Assembly: GCA_002305205.1 (NCBI GenBank) | Contig: DBQJ01000009.1 | Span: forward strand, 1-13,645 | Length of the DNA: 13,645 nucleotides | Direction of reading: 5' to 3' | DNA from: a candidate division WWE3 bacterium UBA1397 | Lineage (GTDB): Bacteria > Patescibacteriota > WWE3 > UBA101185 > UBA10185 | Shown here: positions 6,167-13,142 of the stretch, in pieces | Layout of the letters: each line of letters opens with the position of its first letter | Position numbering within the stretch: the first letter of the stretch is position 1 | Notes under the pieces: model-generated | Databases searched by the model: none | The model's input: only the letters and a program-made list of their open reading frames with translations | Told to the model about the DNA's origin: nothing | Made by a program: the position numbers and the translations under genes

Positions 6167-8100
6167 AAGTACCTTTAATCTGGCTTAAGGATTATATAAA
6201 AATAAATAAAAATCCAAGAGAGATAGCTGAATCATTTACATATTTAGGTTTAATGCTTGATAAAATTATAGATGATAAAGTATTAGATTTAGAGCATAGA
6301 ATGGATAGATCAGACTGGCTATCTATAACAGGCTGTGCGAGAGATTTAGCTGCATTTGAAGGTAAGGAATTTATTAATCCTAGTATAGAACATCCCGATG
6401 GAAAACCAATGAATGAAGAAAGTAGAATAGATGTAAAAATTCAATGCCCGGAGTTAGTTAATAGATTTAACACAAGAGTATTTAAAGGTATAAAAGTATC
6501 TGATTCTCCCCAATGGCTTAAAGAAAGATTAGAACTTTACGGAATTCCTTCAATAAATAATATTGTTGATATAACAAACTTTGTAATGGTAGAGATGGGG
6601 CAGCCAATGCATGCTCAAGATATAGATAAAATGCAAAAGAAGGAAATAGTAATAAGAAGAGCCAAAGAAGGGGAAGAAATAACGACATTATTAGGTCAAA
6701 AACTATCACTAAACAACAATCAATTTGTACTAACGCAAAACAATATACCTACAGTTCTAGGAGGTATAGTAGGTACACATTTAACATCAGTTGATTTGAA
6801 TACTAAAAATATTGTTTTAGATGCAGGTAATTATGATCAAGTAAGTATAAGAAAAAACTCCAGAGAATTAAAAATTCAAAACGAAACAGTATTAAGATAT
6901 GATAAATATTTACATCCTCATTTAGCTGAAATGGCTATGGAAAGAGCTACAAAGCTAATATTAGAATTGGCGGGAGGAGAATATTTTAATAACATAGATT
7001 ATTATCCTAAAATAATTCCATTAAAAAAACTGAGTTTAAGATATTCAAGAATTAAAATGGTATCGGGTATAGAAATAGGGCAGAGTAGGGTGGAAATGAT
7101 ATTAAGAACCCTGGGTTATAAAATTTTAAATACTACTGATAAAGATATTTCTTTGGAAGTACCATATTTTAGAACAGATGTAGAAGTTGAAGATGATCTT
7201 GTAGCTGATATTTTAAGAATAGGCAATTATTCAAACATACCTTCTACACCAATACATAATGCTCCTCCAAAAGAAATAACTCCTCCAATCTACAAATTTC
7301 AGGAAAAATTGAGGGATATATTATTAAATCTGGGTATGAACGAGCACATAACAAATCCTCTTCTGCCCAAAAATAACAATGATATAAAGCAGATAGCATT
7401 GGAAAATTCCTTCTCGTCAGATAGATCTGCTCTTAGAACAAATATAAAGGATACATTAGAATCTGTAATAGATGTATATAGAAAGAATAAAGTAAAAGAT
7501 ATTGGAATATTTGAAGTAGGCAATATATATACTAAAGAGAAGGAAATTAAAAATATAGATAGTCTTAAAGAAACAAGTGTGTTAACAGCTATATATGACA
7601 ATACTGAATTAAATGAATATGAAATATCAAATAAGCTTAAAAGCATACTGTCGGGTATATTTTCATCTCTTGATATTAAGGACTATGTATATGTTAGAGA
7701 AGGTAAAAATACTGTTATTTATGTAAATAATAATATGGATAAAGAAAGAGTAGGGGAAATTGAATATAATTCATTTTCATTACACTTAGAAAAATTGATG
7801 GATATGGCCAATTACCCAAGAGTATCGCATATATGCACCAGGATAATTTCTAAAAGGACAGAAGATATATCTTTGATTGTTAAACTAAGGCAGGAGATAG
7901 GACCTATATATCAGCTAATTAAAAATTACGATAAAAATATCTTAGAAGTAGAGGTTAGGGAAGTAACAATAGATGAAAATATAAAAAAAGACGCCAAGCT
8001 GGTATTAATAAAAATATACTATGAAGGTGAGTTTAAAGAAGTTAAGGAAAGAATGCTCGCAGAATTAAAAGATAAATTCAATATCGAAGTAAGATCCTGA
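6163..8100 (+). CDS. pheT: Phenylalanyl-tRNA synthetase beta subunit, lacking the B2 domain
   Basis: Beta subunit of PheRS, 645 residues against about 790-800 in most bacteria. The N-terminal helix block (B1) starts MKVPLIWLKDYI and runs to about residue 36. It passes directly into DLEHRMDRSDWLSITGCARDLAAF (residues 42-65), a segment that in E. coli lies near residues 155-180. The roughly 115-residue tRNA-binding OB (B2) domain is therefore absent. The B3/B4 editing domain (about 90-270) is recognisable from VDITNFVMVEMGQPMH and a GGIVG element. B5 covers about 285-355, and a pseudo-catalytic B6/B7 core follows. A diverged FDX-ACB anticodon domain (B8, RTEDISLIV near residue 565) ends the protein with NIEVRS. 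The ATG overlaps the pheS stop as ATGA. Reading frame and both ends look intact, so this is a domain loss rather than a pseudogene. Confidence 0.94.
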   Translation: MKVPLIWLKDYIKINKNPREIAESFTYLGLMLDKIIDDKVLDLEHRMDRSDWLSITGCARDLAAFEGKEFINPSIEHPDGKPMNEESRIDVKIQCPELVNRFNTRVFKGIKVSDSPQWLKERLELYGIPSINNIVDITNFVMVEMGQPMHAQDIDKMQKKEIVIRRAKEGEEITTLLGQKLSLNNNQFVLTQNNIPTVLGGIVGTHLTSVDLNTKNIVLDAGNYDQVSIRKNSRELKIQNETVLRYDKYLHPHLAEMAMERATKLILELAGGEYFNNIDYYPKIIPLKKLSLRYSRIKMVSGIEIGQSRVEMILRTLGYKILNTTDKDISLEVPYFRTDVEVEDDLVADILRIGNYSNIPSTPIHNAPPKEITPPIYKFQEKLRDILLNLGMNEHITNPLLPKNNNDIKQIALENSFSSDRSALRTNIKDTLESVIDVYRKNKVKDIGIFEVGNIYTKEKEIKNIDSLKETSVLTAIYDNTELNEYEISNKLKSILSGIFSSLDIKDYVYVREGKNTVIYVNNNMDKERVGEIEYNSFSLHLEKLMDMANYPRVSHICTRIISKRTEDISLIVKLRQEIGPIYQLIKNYDKNILEVEVREVTIDENIKKDAKLVLIKIYYEGEFKEVKERMLAELKDKFNIEVRS

Positions 8101-8103
8101 TAA

Positions 8104-10818
8104 TTAATAACCTCCAATTATTAACTTTATATCGGTATCTCCCTTGTTCCCTTTCTCATCCTCAGCTACTACTTTGAATTCATGCTCTCCGAAATCTTTT
8201 GGTGTAAGTTTAAAATTGTATCCAAATGGTTCGTTGCTGTCTTCAGCTTTCTTGTCATCATCCATGTATATTCTTACTTTCTCTATATCATAATATGAAG
8301 ATGTTTCTATATTTAGCCTAAATTCCATTGGCACAGTATCCCCATCATCTAGTCCTACTATCTCAACAAATACCTCATCTTTATTGCTTACTTCATCATC
8401 ATCAAACTCTAATCTAGATACCATCTGTGGAGGAAAATATTCATCCTCTCCCTTATATTCTTCTTTAATCCAAGCATCTACTGCCGGCTGCCATTCAGGA
8501 AGAACATCTTGTATTTTTATAAAATTCTTAACTGATGTTTCTTTAGCTTTCTTGCAGTCTTCGTTTGTGATTCTTCCATCAATCTTGCAGATCTCTATCT
8601 TTATATACCAATCACTCTTTGCTGTAGGTGAGGTAGATTTAATAAACCATTCATTTCTTTTCTTTCTATCTTCGTAAGGAAGACCTCCTGTGAGAGAATC
8701 TACCTCAATCTTCTCTACATCTTTTGGAGCCTCGAATTTCTCATCTTTTTTATCTTTTAAATATTCCGTTAAATATTTATGCCATATGGGTGAGGCCCCT
8801 GTAATACCCGATGCAATATAGGGATCCATTCTTTCATTATTATTATTTCCTACCCACACACCAACAACTACAGAAGGAGTAAAACCCATTGCATAATTAT
8901 CTCTTTTATCATCTGTTGTACCGGTTTTTGCAGCAACTGTATGCCCTGATATGTTTAATAAACTACCTGCACCAAATACATCACTTCTCGCCCCATCATC
9001 AGATAATATATCTGAAATTAAAAATGCAACTTTTTCATCCAATGCTCTTGTTTCTAGTGATGCCGGTTTCCAAACGACATTTCCTTCAGAATCCAAAACC
9101 TCAATAATTGGGGTAGGTTCCCTATAAATACCCTTAGCTGCGAATACTGAATAAGCTGCAGTTAATTCTAATAATTTAGTTTCCCCTCCTCCCAAAGTTA
9201 ATGCTAAACCATATCTGGTTCTATCTGTAAACGTAGATATACCCATCTTCTCCGCTAGATTTATCATATTATCTATACCTGCTATCTTTAATGCCTTTAC
9301 AGCAGGAATATTCAAAGAATTAGCCAATGATTTTCTTAAAGAAACAATACCTCTGAATATGCCATCATAATTTTCAGGCACATAAGGTTTATCGGGGGAA
9401 GATCCTTCAAAAGATGTAGGTACATCTAAAAATGGCTGTGCAGCTGTATAACCTTGGGATAGAAGAGTAGCGTATGTTATTGGTTTAATTGCAGATCCCG
9501 GCTGTCTGTTTGATATAGCAACGTTAACATAAGGGTCAAATTTACAGCTGTTTTCTCCTGTACCTCCGGATATACAGTTTTCAGGCTGGGGATCAATGTT
9601 ATAGCCTTTAGAGCCTACCATAGCTAATATTTGGCCTGTTTTAGGGTCTAGAACAACCATAGCGCCATTCCATACGTTAAGACCTTTAGAATCTTCCACT
9701 ACGGAGAATACTGTATCTTGGGCTAATTTCTGGGCTTTAGGATCAAGGGATGTTTTAATCTTTAAACCGCCCTTTTCAACCATCTCTTCCCCTAGTATGT
9801 CTATCAAATATTGCTTGGTATAAAAAACAAAATGGGGGGCTTCAAGAGGAACTCTGGCAGTTTCAAAGTTTAATTCTTCATCTCTTGCTTTTTGATAATC
9901 TTCATCACTTAAGAAATATTTTCTACCTGAGGAATCAGACCAGCCTCTTTCTTTCATTAAATAGAGTACATAGTTTTTTCTTTCTATACCTGCTTCCGGA
10001 TTAGGTCCAAACTGCGAGTAATATGTCGGGCTTTGTGGCAACCCAGCAAGATAGGCAGATTCTGCTAGAGTTAGGTCTTTAGGCAGTTTGTTAAAATAAG
10101 CTTTTGCAGCACTATATATTCCATAGTTTTGACCCCCGTAGGGAGTTTCATTAAGGTACATTTGTATTATTTCATCTTTGGTATATCTGTTTTCAAGCTG
10201 AAGAGACAGGATAAATTCTTTTATTTTCCTCACTACAGTCCTTTCCTGGCTTAATAGTGTATTTTTAATAACTTGTTGAGTAAGTGTAGATCCCCCCTGC
10301 AAACCCTCACCTGTAAAAGTATTCTTTAATGCTCTTGCCATCCCTCTGAGAGAATATCCCTGATGTTTATAGAACTCTGAATCTTCTGTAGCTAGTGTTG
10401 CATGAATTACGTCAGGTGATATTTCATCAAGTTCAACCAATGTTCTATTCTTTTCTCCGTATACTTCGTATATGAGAGAATCTTCCCTGTCATAAAATCT
10501 GGTTGATAACTCAAAACTTCTTTCAAGAAGCTGGTTTGGGCTTGGAAGTTCTCTGGAGAAATAAGCAAATATAATAATTACAGCAAAGAAGCATATAACA
10601 CTAAGTCCGAATATTATTGAAGCAAGATAAGTAACAAATATTAATTTTTTCTTCTTCTGTTTAGTATTAATTTGCTTTTTCTTATGTTTCATAAATAGTT
10701 TATTAAAATATTCACTTATCTTACCACTTAGAATATTAATATGGTTTTTAATATTGAATATAACCTTTAATCTTCTCTTCGGTTTATAGAAATTTGATGG
10801 GGTAGAAATCACTTTCAT
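8104..10818 (-). CDS. Class A penicillin-binding protein (transglycosylase/transpeptidase)
   Basis: Bifunctional peptidoglycan synthase, 904 residues, anchored in the cytoplasmic membrane and acting outside. A basic cytoplasmic tail of about 58 residues precedes one transmembrane helix (about 59-87). The GT51 transglycosylase domain has EDSEFYKHQG (catalytic E145), GGSTLTQQ (175-182) and a YTKDEIIQMYLN motif at 212-223. The transpeptidase has SxxK at S442-K445, SLN at 501-503 and KTG at 631-633, all intact. Two close Cys pairs, C414/C425 and C744/C755, may form disulfides. Residues about 810-904 form an acidic, beta-rich Ig-like extension. No SD is visible; TATAAA lies 6 bases before the ATG. 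An internal ATG at residue 43 would shorten the tail. The gene faces pheT and diverges from the small-ORF cassette. It is PBP1A-like, but I do not assign a specific symbol. Confidence 0.95.
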   Translation of the reverse strand: MKVISTPSNFYKPKRRLKVIFNIKNHINILSGKISEYFNKLFMKHKKKQINTKQKKKKLIFVTYLASIIFGLSVICFFAVIIIFAYFSRELPSPNQLLERSFELSTRFYDREDSLIYEVYGEKNRTLVELDEISPDVIHATLATEDSEFYKHQGYSLRGMARALKNTFTGEGLQGGSTLTQQVIKNTLLSQERTVVRKIKEFILSLQLENRYTKDEIIQMYLNETPYGGQNYGIYSAAKAYFNKLPKDLTLAESAYLAGLPQSPTYYSQFGPNPEAGIERKNYVLYLMKERGWSDSSGRKYFLSDEDYQKARDEELNFETARVPLEAPHFVFYTKQYLIDILGEEMVEKGGLKIKTSLDPKAQKLAQDTVFSVVEDSKGLNVWNGAMVVLDPKTGQILAMVGSKGYNIDPQPENCISGGTGENSCKFDPYVNVAISNRQPGSAIKPITYATLLSQGYTAAQPFLDVPTSFEGSSPDKPYVPENYDGIFRGIVSLRKSLANSLNIPAVKALKIAGIDNMINLAEKMGISTFTDRTRYGLALTLGGGETKLLELTAAYSVFAAKGIYREPTPIIEVLDSEGNVVWKPASLETRALDEKVAFLISDILSDDGARSDVFGAGSLLNISGHTVAAKTGTTDDKRDNYAMGFTPSVVVGVWVGNNNNERMDPYIASGITGASPIWHKYLTEYLKDKKDEKFEAPKDVEKIEVDSLTGGLPYEDRKKRNEWFIKSTSPTAKSDWYIKIEICKIDGRITNEDCKKAKETSVKNFIKIQDVLPEWQPAVDAWIKEEYKGEDEYFPPQMVSRLEFDDDEVSNKDEVFVEIVGLDDGDTVPMEFRLNIETSSYYDIEKVRIYMDDDKKAEDSNEPFGYNFKLTPKDFGEHEFKVVAEDEKGNKGDTDIKLIIGGY

Positions 10819-10824
10819 ATTATA

Positions 10825-10830
10825 TTTATA
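10825..10830 (-). promoter_or_regulatory. Possible -10 box for the PBP gene
   Basis: On the minus strand TATAAA is followed by 6 bases (TATAAT) and the ATG at 10818. There is no SD, so a leaderless mRNA is plausible. No good -35 is seen, and the stretch is AT-rich. Confidence 0.3.
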
Positions 10831-10866
10831 TTAACGTAAATGATCAAATTACCTAAATACATGGAT

Positions 10867-10895
10867 TTGATTAAATATTAAATATTGAGTATATT
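10867..10895 (+). promoter_or_regulatory. Promoter of the small-ORF cassette
   Basis: TTGATT (10867-10872) and TATATT (10890-10895) are spaced by exactly 17 bases, giving four of six and five of six matches to the sigma-70 consensus. Transcription would start near 10902, leaving about 28 bases including a strong SD before the first ORF. Confidence 0.5.
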
Positions 10896-10929
10896 CCTAT
10901 TCCAATATTCTAAGTAAAAGGAGAAGGAA

Positions 10930-11142
10930 ATGAGAATTTACAAAGTAAAATATGAGGATGGGGAGTTAAAAACTCGGAAAATGGTCGGAAGCGGCCATTT
11001 TGTCAACGGGGGAACAAAGATTTGTACGAAGTGCGTCTTGACGACAGGCGATCTCATTGAAGTAGGGGGTAAAATCGCAATCGTCACAGGATATAAGGAA
11101 GTAGGGAAGGAGAAACAATATTCCCTACGAGACATATCATAA
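10930..11142 (+). CDS. Small hypothetical protein 1 of cassette, 70 residues
   Basis: Not recognised. A 70-residue, probably cytoplasmic protein with no signal peptide or membrane segment. It looks beta-rich: short strands (IYKVKY, KIAIVTGY) alternate with Gly turns, as in a small barrel. C32 and C35 form a CxxC that could bind metal or be redox-active. ATG is preceded by AGGAG (10919-10923) at a spacing of 6. GC is about 42% by count, well above neighbours, with codons (CGG, GTC, ACG, GGC) that the housekeeping genes rarely use. Its start (MRIYK) and end (YSLRDIS) resemble those of the next ORF (MKLFK, YSFRYGS), suggesting distant paralogy. An intrinsic terminator follows 9 bases after the stop. 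A real gene is likely from its promoter, SD and terminator; the function is unknown. Confidence 0.72.
   Translation: MRIYKVKYEDGELKTRKMVGSGHFVNGGTKICTKCVLTTGDLIEVGGKIAIVTGYKEVGKEKQYSLRDIS
10978..11001 (+). repeat. Inverted repeat inside small ORF 1
   Basis: AAAATGGTC and GGCCATTTT can pair as a 9-bp stem (one G-U) around a six-base loop. A second inverted repeat, GTAGGGAA (11101-11108) with TTCCCTAC (11121-11128), lies near the gene's 3' end. Both may be chance or mRNA structure. Confidence 0.35.
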
Positions 11143-11151
11143 AATAGCCAT

Positions 11152-11188
11152 GCCCTGTGAACGTTATTTTTCACAGGGCTTTTCTTTT
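11152..11188 (+). terminator. Intrinsic terminator after small ORF 1
   Basis: GCCCTGTGA (11152-11160) pairs perfectly with TCACAGGGC (11171-11179) across a 10-base loop, followed by TTTTCTTTT-like sequence to 11188. This is a textbook Rho-independent terminator, 9 bases after the stop codon. It separates ORF 1 from ORF 2, so the downstream genes need readthrough or their own promoter. Confidence 0.85.
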
Positions 11189-11198
11189 ACTGCGATAG

Positions 11199-11212
11199 AA
11201 AGGAGAAAGGAG
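11199..11212 (+). promoter_or_regulatory. Duplicated SD before small ORF 2
   Basis: AAAGGAG occurs twice in tandem (11199-11205 and 11206-11212). The nearer copy is 7 bases from ATG 11220. This purine-rich leader is stronger than that of any housekeeping gene here except infC. Confidence 0.6.
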
Positions 11213-11219
11213 AAAGAAG

Positions 11220-11450
11220 ATGAAATTATTCAAGTGTCTTTACAAACCTCCGTGGAGAAGAAATTATCTGATCAGGGGGGACGAAGTAGGACCGGTGGAG
11301 CTGCTTAATAGAAATAATAAGCATATGTTGAAAACTGATACACAACTTGAAGATGGAACATACTATCTTGGAGGTATGATCATAACCATCTTGAAAGAAG
11401 AAAAAACGGATGAGGATGGTTATACATATTCCTTCAGATATGGGTCCTAA
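11220..11450 (+). CDS. Small hypothetical protein 2 of cassette, 76 residues
   Basis: Not recognised. A 76-residue protein without signal peptide or membrane helix, predicted by eye to be beta-rich with a Gly-Gly turn (YYLGGMIITIL near residues 48-58) and a polar acidic loop (EEKTDEDG) before a final strand. The PPWRR stretch near residues 10-14 gives a basic, aromatic patch. It shares with ORF 1 the opening M[KR][LI][FY]K, a GG followed by Ile-rich strand, and the ending YS[FL]RxxS. GC is about 37% by count. The double AAAGGAG supports expression. ORF 3 begins 12 bases after its stop, so the two are likely one transcript. The function is unknown. Confidence 0.7.
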   Translation: MKLFKCLYKPPWRRNYLIRGDEVGPVELLNRNNKHMLKTDTQLEDGTYYLGGMIITILKEEKTDEDGYTYSFRYGS

Positions 11451-11461
11451 ATGGAGGAAAG

Positions 11462-11740
11462 ATGAAAAAGACACTATACTATGGGGTTGTAACAACACGA
11501 GATTTTGGGGAAAAAGTTTACGTTACAAAGGGGAAAAAGTTATGTGTAATTGAGGTACAAAATGGGTGTTTCACCACCACAAAGAAGGTCGGTGACCCTA
11601 TCCATTTATCTCACTACTACTACATAGGATCGATTTTGCAGAATTCTGATAAGCTGATAATTATCACCGCGATTATTTTCGGTGATAATTCATTAACTTT
11701 TGAGTACGAAACCGTTGATTCAAAAACCTCCGAGGTCTAA
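11462..11740 (+). CDS. Small hypothetical protein 3 of cassette, 92 residues
   Basis: Not recognised. A 92-residue protein with alternating hydrophobic and polar strands (VYVTKGKKLCVIEV, LIIITAIIF, LTFEYETV), again suggestive of a small beta fold. The hydrophobic run near residues 64-73 is too short for a confident membrane helix. Cysteines at about 28 and 36 are not a CxxC. GGAGG (11453-11457) lies 4 bases before ATG, and ORF 2 ends 11 bases upstream. Counted GC is about 37%. The stop codon TAA lies inside the loop of an intrinsic terminator that ends the cassette. Similarity to ORFs 1 and 2 is only in general pattern, so membership of one family is doubtful. The function is unknown. Confidence 0.7.
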   Translation: MKKTLYYGVVTTRDFGEKVYVTKGKKLCVIEVQNGCFTTTKKVGDPIHLSHYYYIGSILQNSDKLIIITAIIFGDNSLTFEYETVDSKTSEV

Positions 11741-11760
11741 AGACTAAGGAGGTTTTTTCT
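11722..11760 (+). terminator. Intrinsic terminator ending the cassette
   Basis: AAAACCTCC (11723-11731) pairs with GGAGGTTTT (11748-11756), and the T run extends to 11758. The loop contains a smaller stem, GTCT with AGAC (11735-11744), and the ORF 3 stop codon. A-rich sequence on the left arm means it could also work on the minus strand. Confidence 0.82.
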
Positions 11761-11773
11761 AATATTATCTATT

Positions 11774-11782
11774 TGATATACT
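11774..11782 (+). promoter_or_regulatory. Extended -10 promoter for tyrS
   Basis: TGATATACT fits the extended -10 form TGN plus TATAAT with one mismatch. It ends 8 bases before ATG 11791. The -35 position falls in the upstream terminator's T run and has no good match, which extended -10 promoters tolerate. It predicts a leaderless or nearly leaderless tyrS mRNA. Confidence 0.5.
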
Positions 11783-11790
11783 ATTTATGT

Positions 11791-12999
11791 ATGTTTAAGG
11801 TTATTCAAGATATCAATTTAATTGATAAATTCTTACACAGAGGTGTAGTTAATATATTTCCTTCTAAGGAGGAATTAAGAAAGAAACTGTTGTCAGGTGA
11901 TAGGTTAAGAGTTTATCAAGGATTTGATCCAAGCGGCCCCTATCTTCATATAGGACATGCCATGGGAATTAGATCCCTTAGAATACTCCAGCAGTTGGGT
12001 CATGAGGTAATATTTTTAGTTGGAGACTATACTGCTAAAGTAGGAGATCCGGATAAAGATACGGGAAGAAAGATATTAAGTGATGAACAGATAAGAAAAA
12101 ACATGGAAGGTTGGAAAGAACAAGCATCCCAGTTAATAGATTTTGAGGGTGAGAATCCTGTTCATTTTAAACATAATTACGAATGGCTGTCTAAATTAAA
12201 TCTTGCAGAACTAATTAATTTAATGTCCTCAACAACTGTACAGCAGATGATGGAAAGAGATTTATTTCAAAAAAGAATACAAAACAATAATCCCATAGGG
12301 CTACAGGAATTTATATATCCATTAATGCAGGGGTATGACAGTGTAGCCATGAAAGTAGATATGGAAATTGGGGGAAATGATCAGGTATTTAATATGCTTA
12401 TGGGTAGAAACTTAGTAAGAAAATACCTAAATAAAGAAAAATACGTCAGAACACATGAAATGATGGAAGCACCCGATTCAGGAACTATGTCTAAAACCAG
12501 AGGAAACGGAATCAACCTTGGAGATACATCGGAAGATATATATGGAAAAGCAATGTCATATCCCGATGAGATGATATACAAATGTTTTAGATTGCTTACA
12601 GATGTTGATTTGGATGAAATATTGGATATACAGAAAGATATAGAGGGGGGAGAAAATCCTATGAAATATAAGAAGATGATGGCCTATGAAGTAGTAAAAA
12701 CAATAAAAGGAAAACGAGAGGCTGATAAATCACAAGAATATTTTGAGAAAACAGTACAAAACAAAGAAATAGATGAAGAAAAAGCAAAACCGGTTTCTTT
12801 AATTGGAAATATGACTATTCTTGATTTTATTAAAAATTCTTCAGAGGGAAAAGAGTCATCGAGTCAGATCAAAAGAGTAATTGAACAGGGAGGTGTGTAT
12901 ATAAATAAAGATAAAGCAACAGATCCGTATACTGTGTATGACTTTAAATCAGGCGATATTATTAAATACGGTAAAAGGACATTATATAAAGTAATATGA
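11791..12999 (+). CDS. tyrS: Tyrosyl-tRNA synthetase
   Basis: Class I synthetase that charges tRNA-Tyr, 402 residues from ATG 11791. The Rossmann core has the HIGH motif intact at H53-H56 after YQGFDPSGPYL. The tyrosine-pocket region QGYDSVAMKVDMEIGGNDQ is present, and the KMSKS loop reads TMSKT at 232-236. A C-terminal S4 RNA-binding domain occupies about residues 333-402. The length and QGYDSVA/IGGNDQ pattern fit the longer TyrRS type found in many bacteria. The frame stays open upstream to TTG 11773, but that codon lies in the extended -10 promoter, so ATG 11791 is preferred. There is no SD. The stop overlaps the ATG of a 38-residue ORF (ATGA). Confidence 0.96.
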   Translation: MFKVIQDINLIDKFLHRGVVNIFPSKEELRKKLLSGDRLRVYQGFDPSGPYLHIGHAMGIRSLRILQQLGHEVIFLVGDYTAKVGDPDKDTGRKILSDEQIRKNMEGWKEQASQLIDFEGENPVHFKHNYEWLSKLNLAELINLMSSTTVQQMMERDLFQKRIQNNNPIGLQEFIYPLMQGYDSVAMKVDMEIGGNDQVFNMLMGRNLVRKYLNKEKYVRTHEMMEAPDSGTMSKTRGNGINLGDTSEDIYGKAMSYPDEMIYKCFRLLTDVDLDEILDIQKDIEGGENPMKYKKMMAYEVVKTIKGKREADKSQEYFEKTVQNKEIDEEKAKPVSLIGNMTILDFIKNSSEGKESSSQIKRVIEQGGVYINKDKATDPYTVYDFKSGDIIKYGKRTLYKVI

Positions 13000-13112
13000 A
13001 AATAAAGAAAGCTATAAGAAAAGTAACAAAAAAAGACAATTTATTTAAAGCATTGATTGTTATAAGTACCTTAGCTCTTATAGCCACATCTGTTTTGCCA
13101 TATATCATTTAG
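12996..13112 (+). CDS. 38-residue single-span membrane peptide
   Basis: A short ORF whose ATG overlaps the tyrS stop codon as ATGA, the arrangement used at pheS/pheT. The first 13 residues are strongly basic (K2, K4, K5, R8, K9, K12, K13). After D14-N15 comes a hydrophobic segment from L16 to I38 broken only by K18, which ends LPYII. This is the layout of a single-pass inner-membrane peptide with its N-terminus inside. There is no SD, so translation would depend on ribosomes terminating on tyrS. I do not recognise a family, and the function is unknown. The coherent hydropathy and exact overlap argue for a real gene, but chance cannot be excluded at this length. Confidence 0.6.
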   Translation: MKIKKAIRKVTKKDNLFKALIVISTLALIATSVLPYII

Positions 13113-13127
13113 AAGGTAGTCTGCCTT

Positions 13128-13136
13128 TGTTAAAAT
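13128..13136 (+). promoter_or_regulatory. Extended -10 promoter for recG
   Basis: TGTTAAAAT (TGN plus TAAAAT) ends 6 bases before ATG 13143. TTTAGA (13108-13113) lies 17 bases upstream of the hexamer and matches four of six -35 positions. Transcription would begin at or next to the start codon. Confidence 0.5.
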
Positions 13137-13142
13137 GCATCT

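Noticed and set aside
5113..8100. UGA recoding to glycine as in some CPR lineages
   Set aside because: TGA ends pheS, pheT and tyrS at family-appropriate lengths and no in-frame TGA is needed in any gene.
8384..9107. Plus-strand ORFs opposite the PBP gene
   Set aside because: Low-complexity Ser/Leu/His-rich translations that are antisense shadows of the PBP, with no SD or family resemblance.
11773..11790. TTG 11773 as the tyrS start
   Set aside because: It lies in the extended -10 promoter; ATG 11791 fits the family N-terminus.
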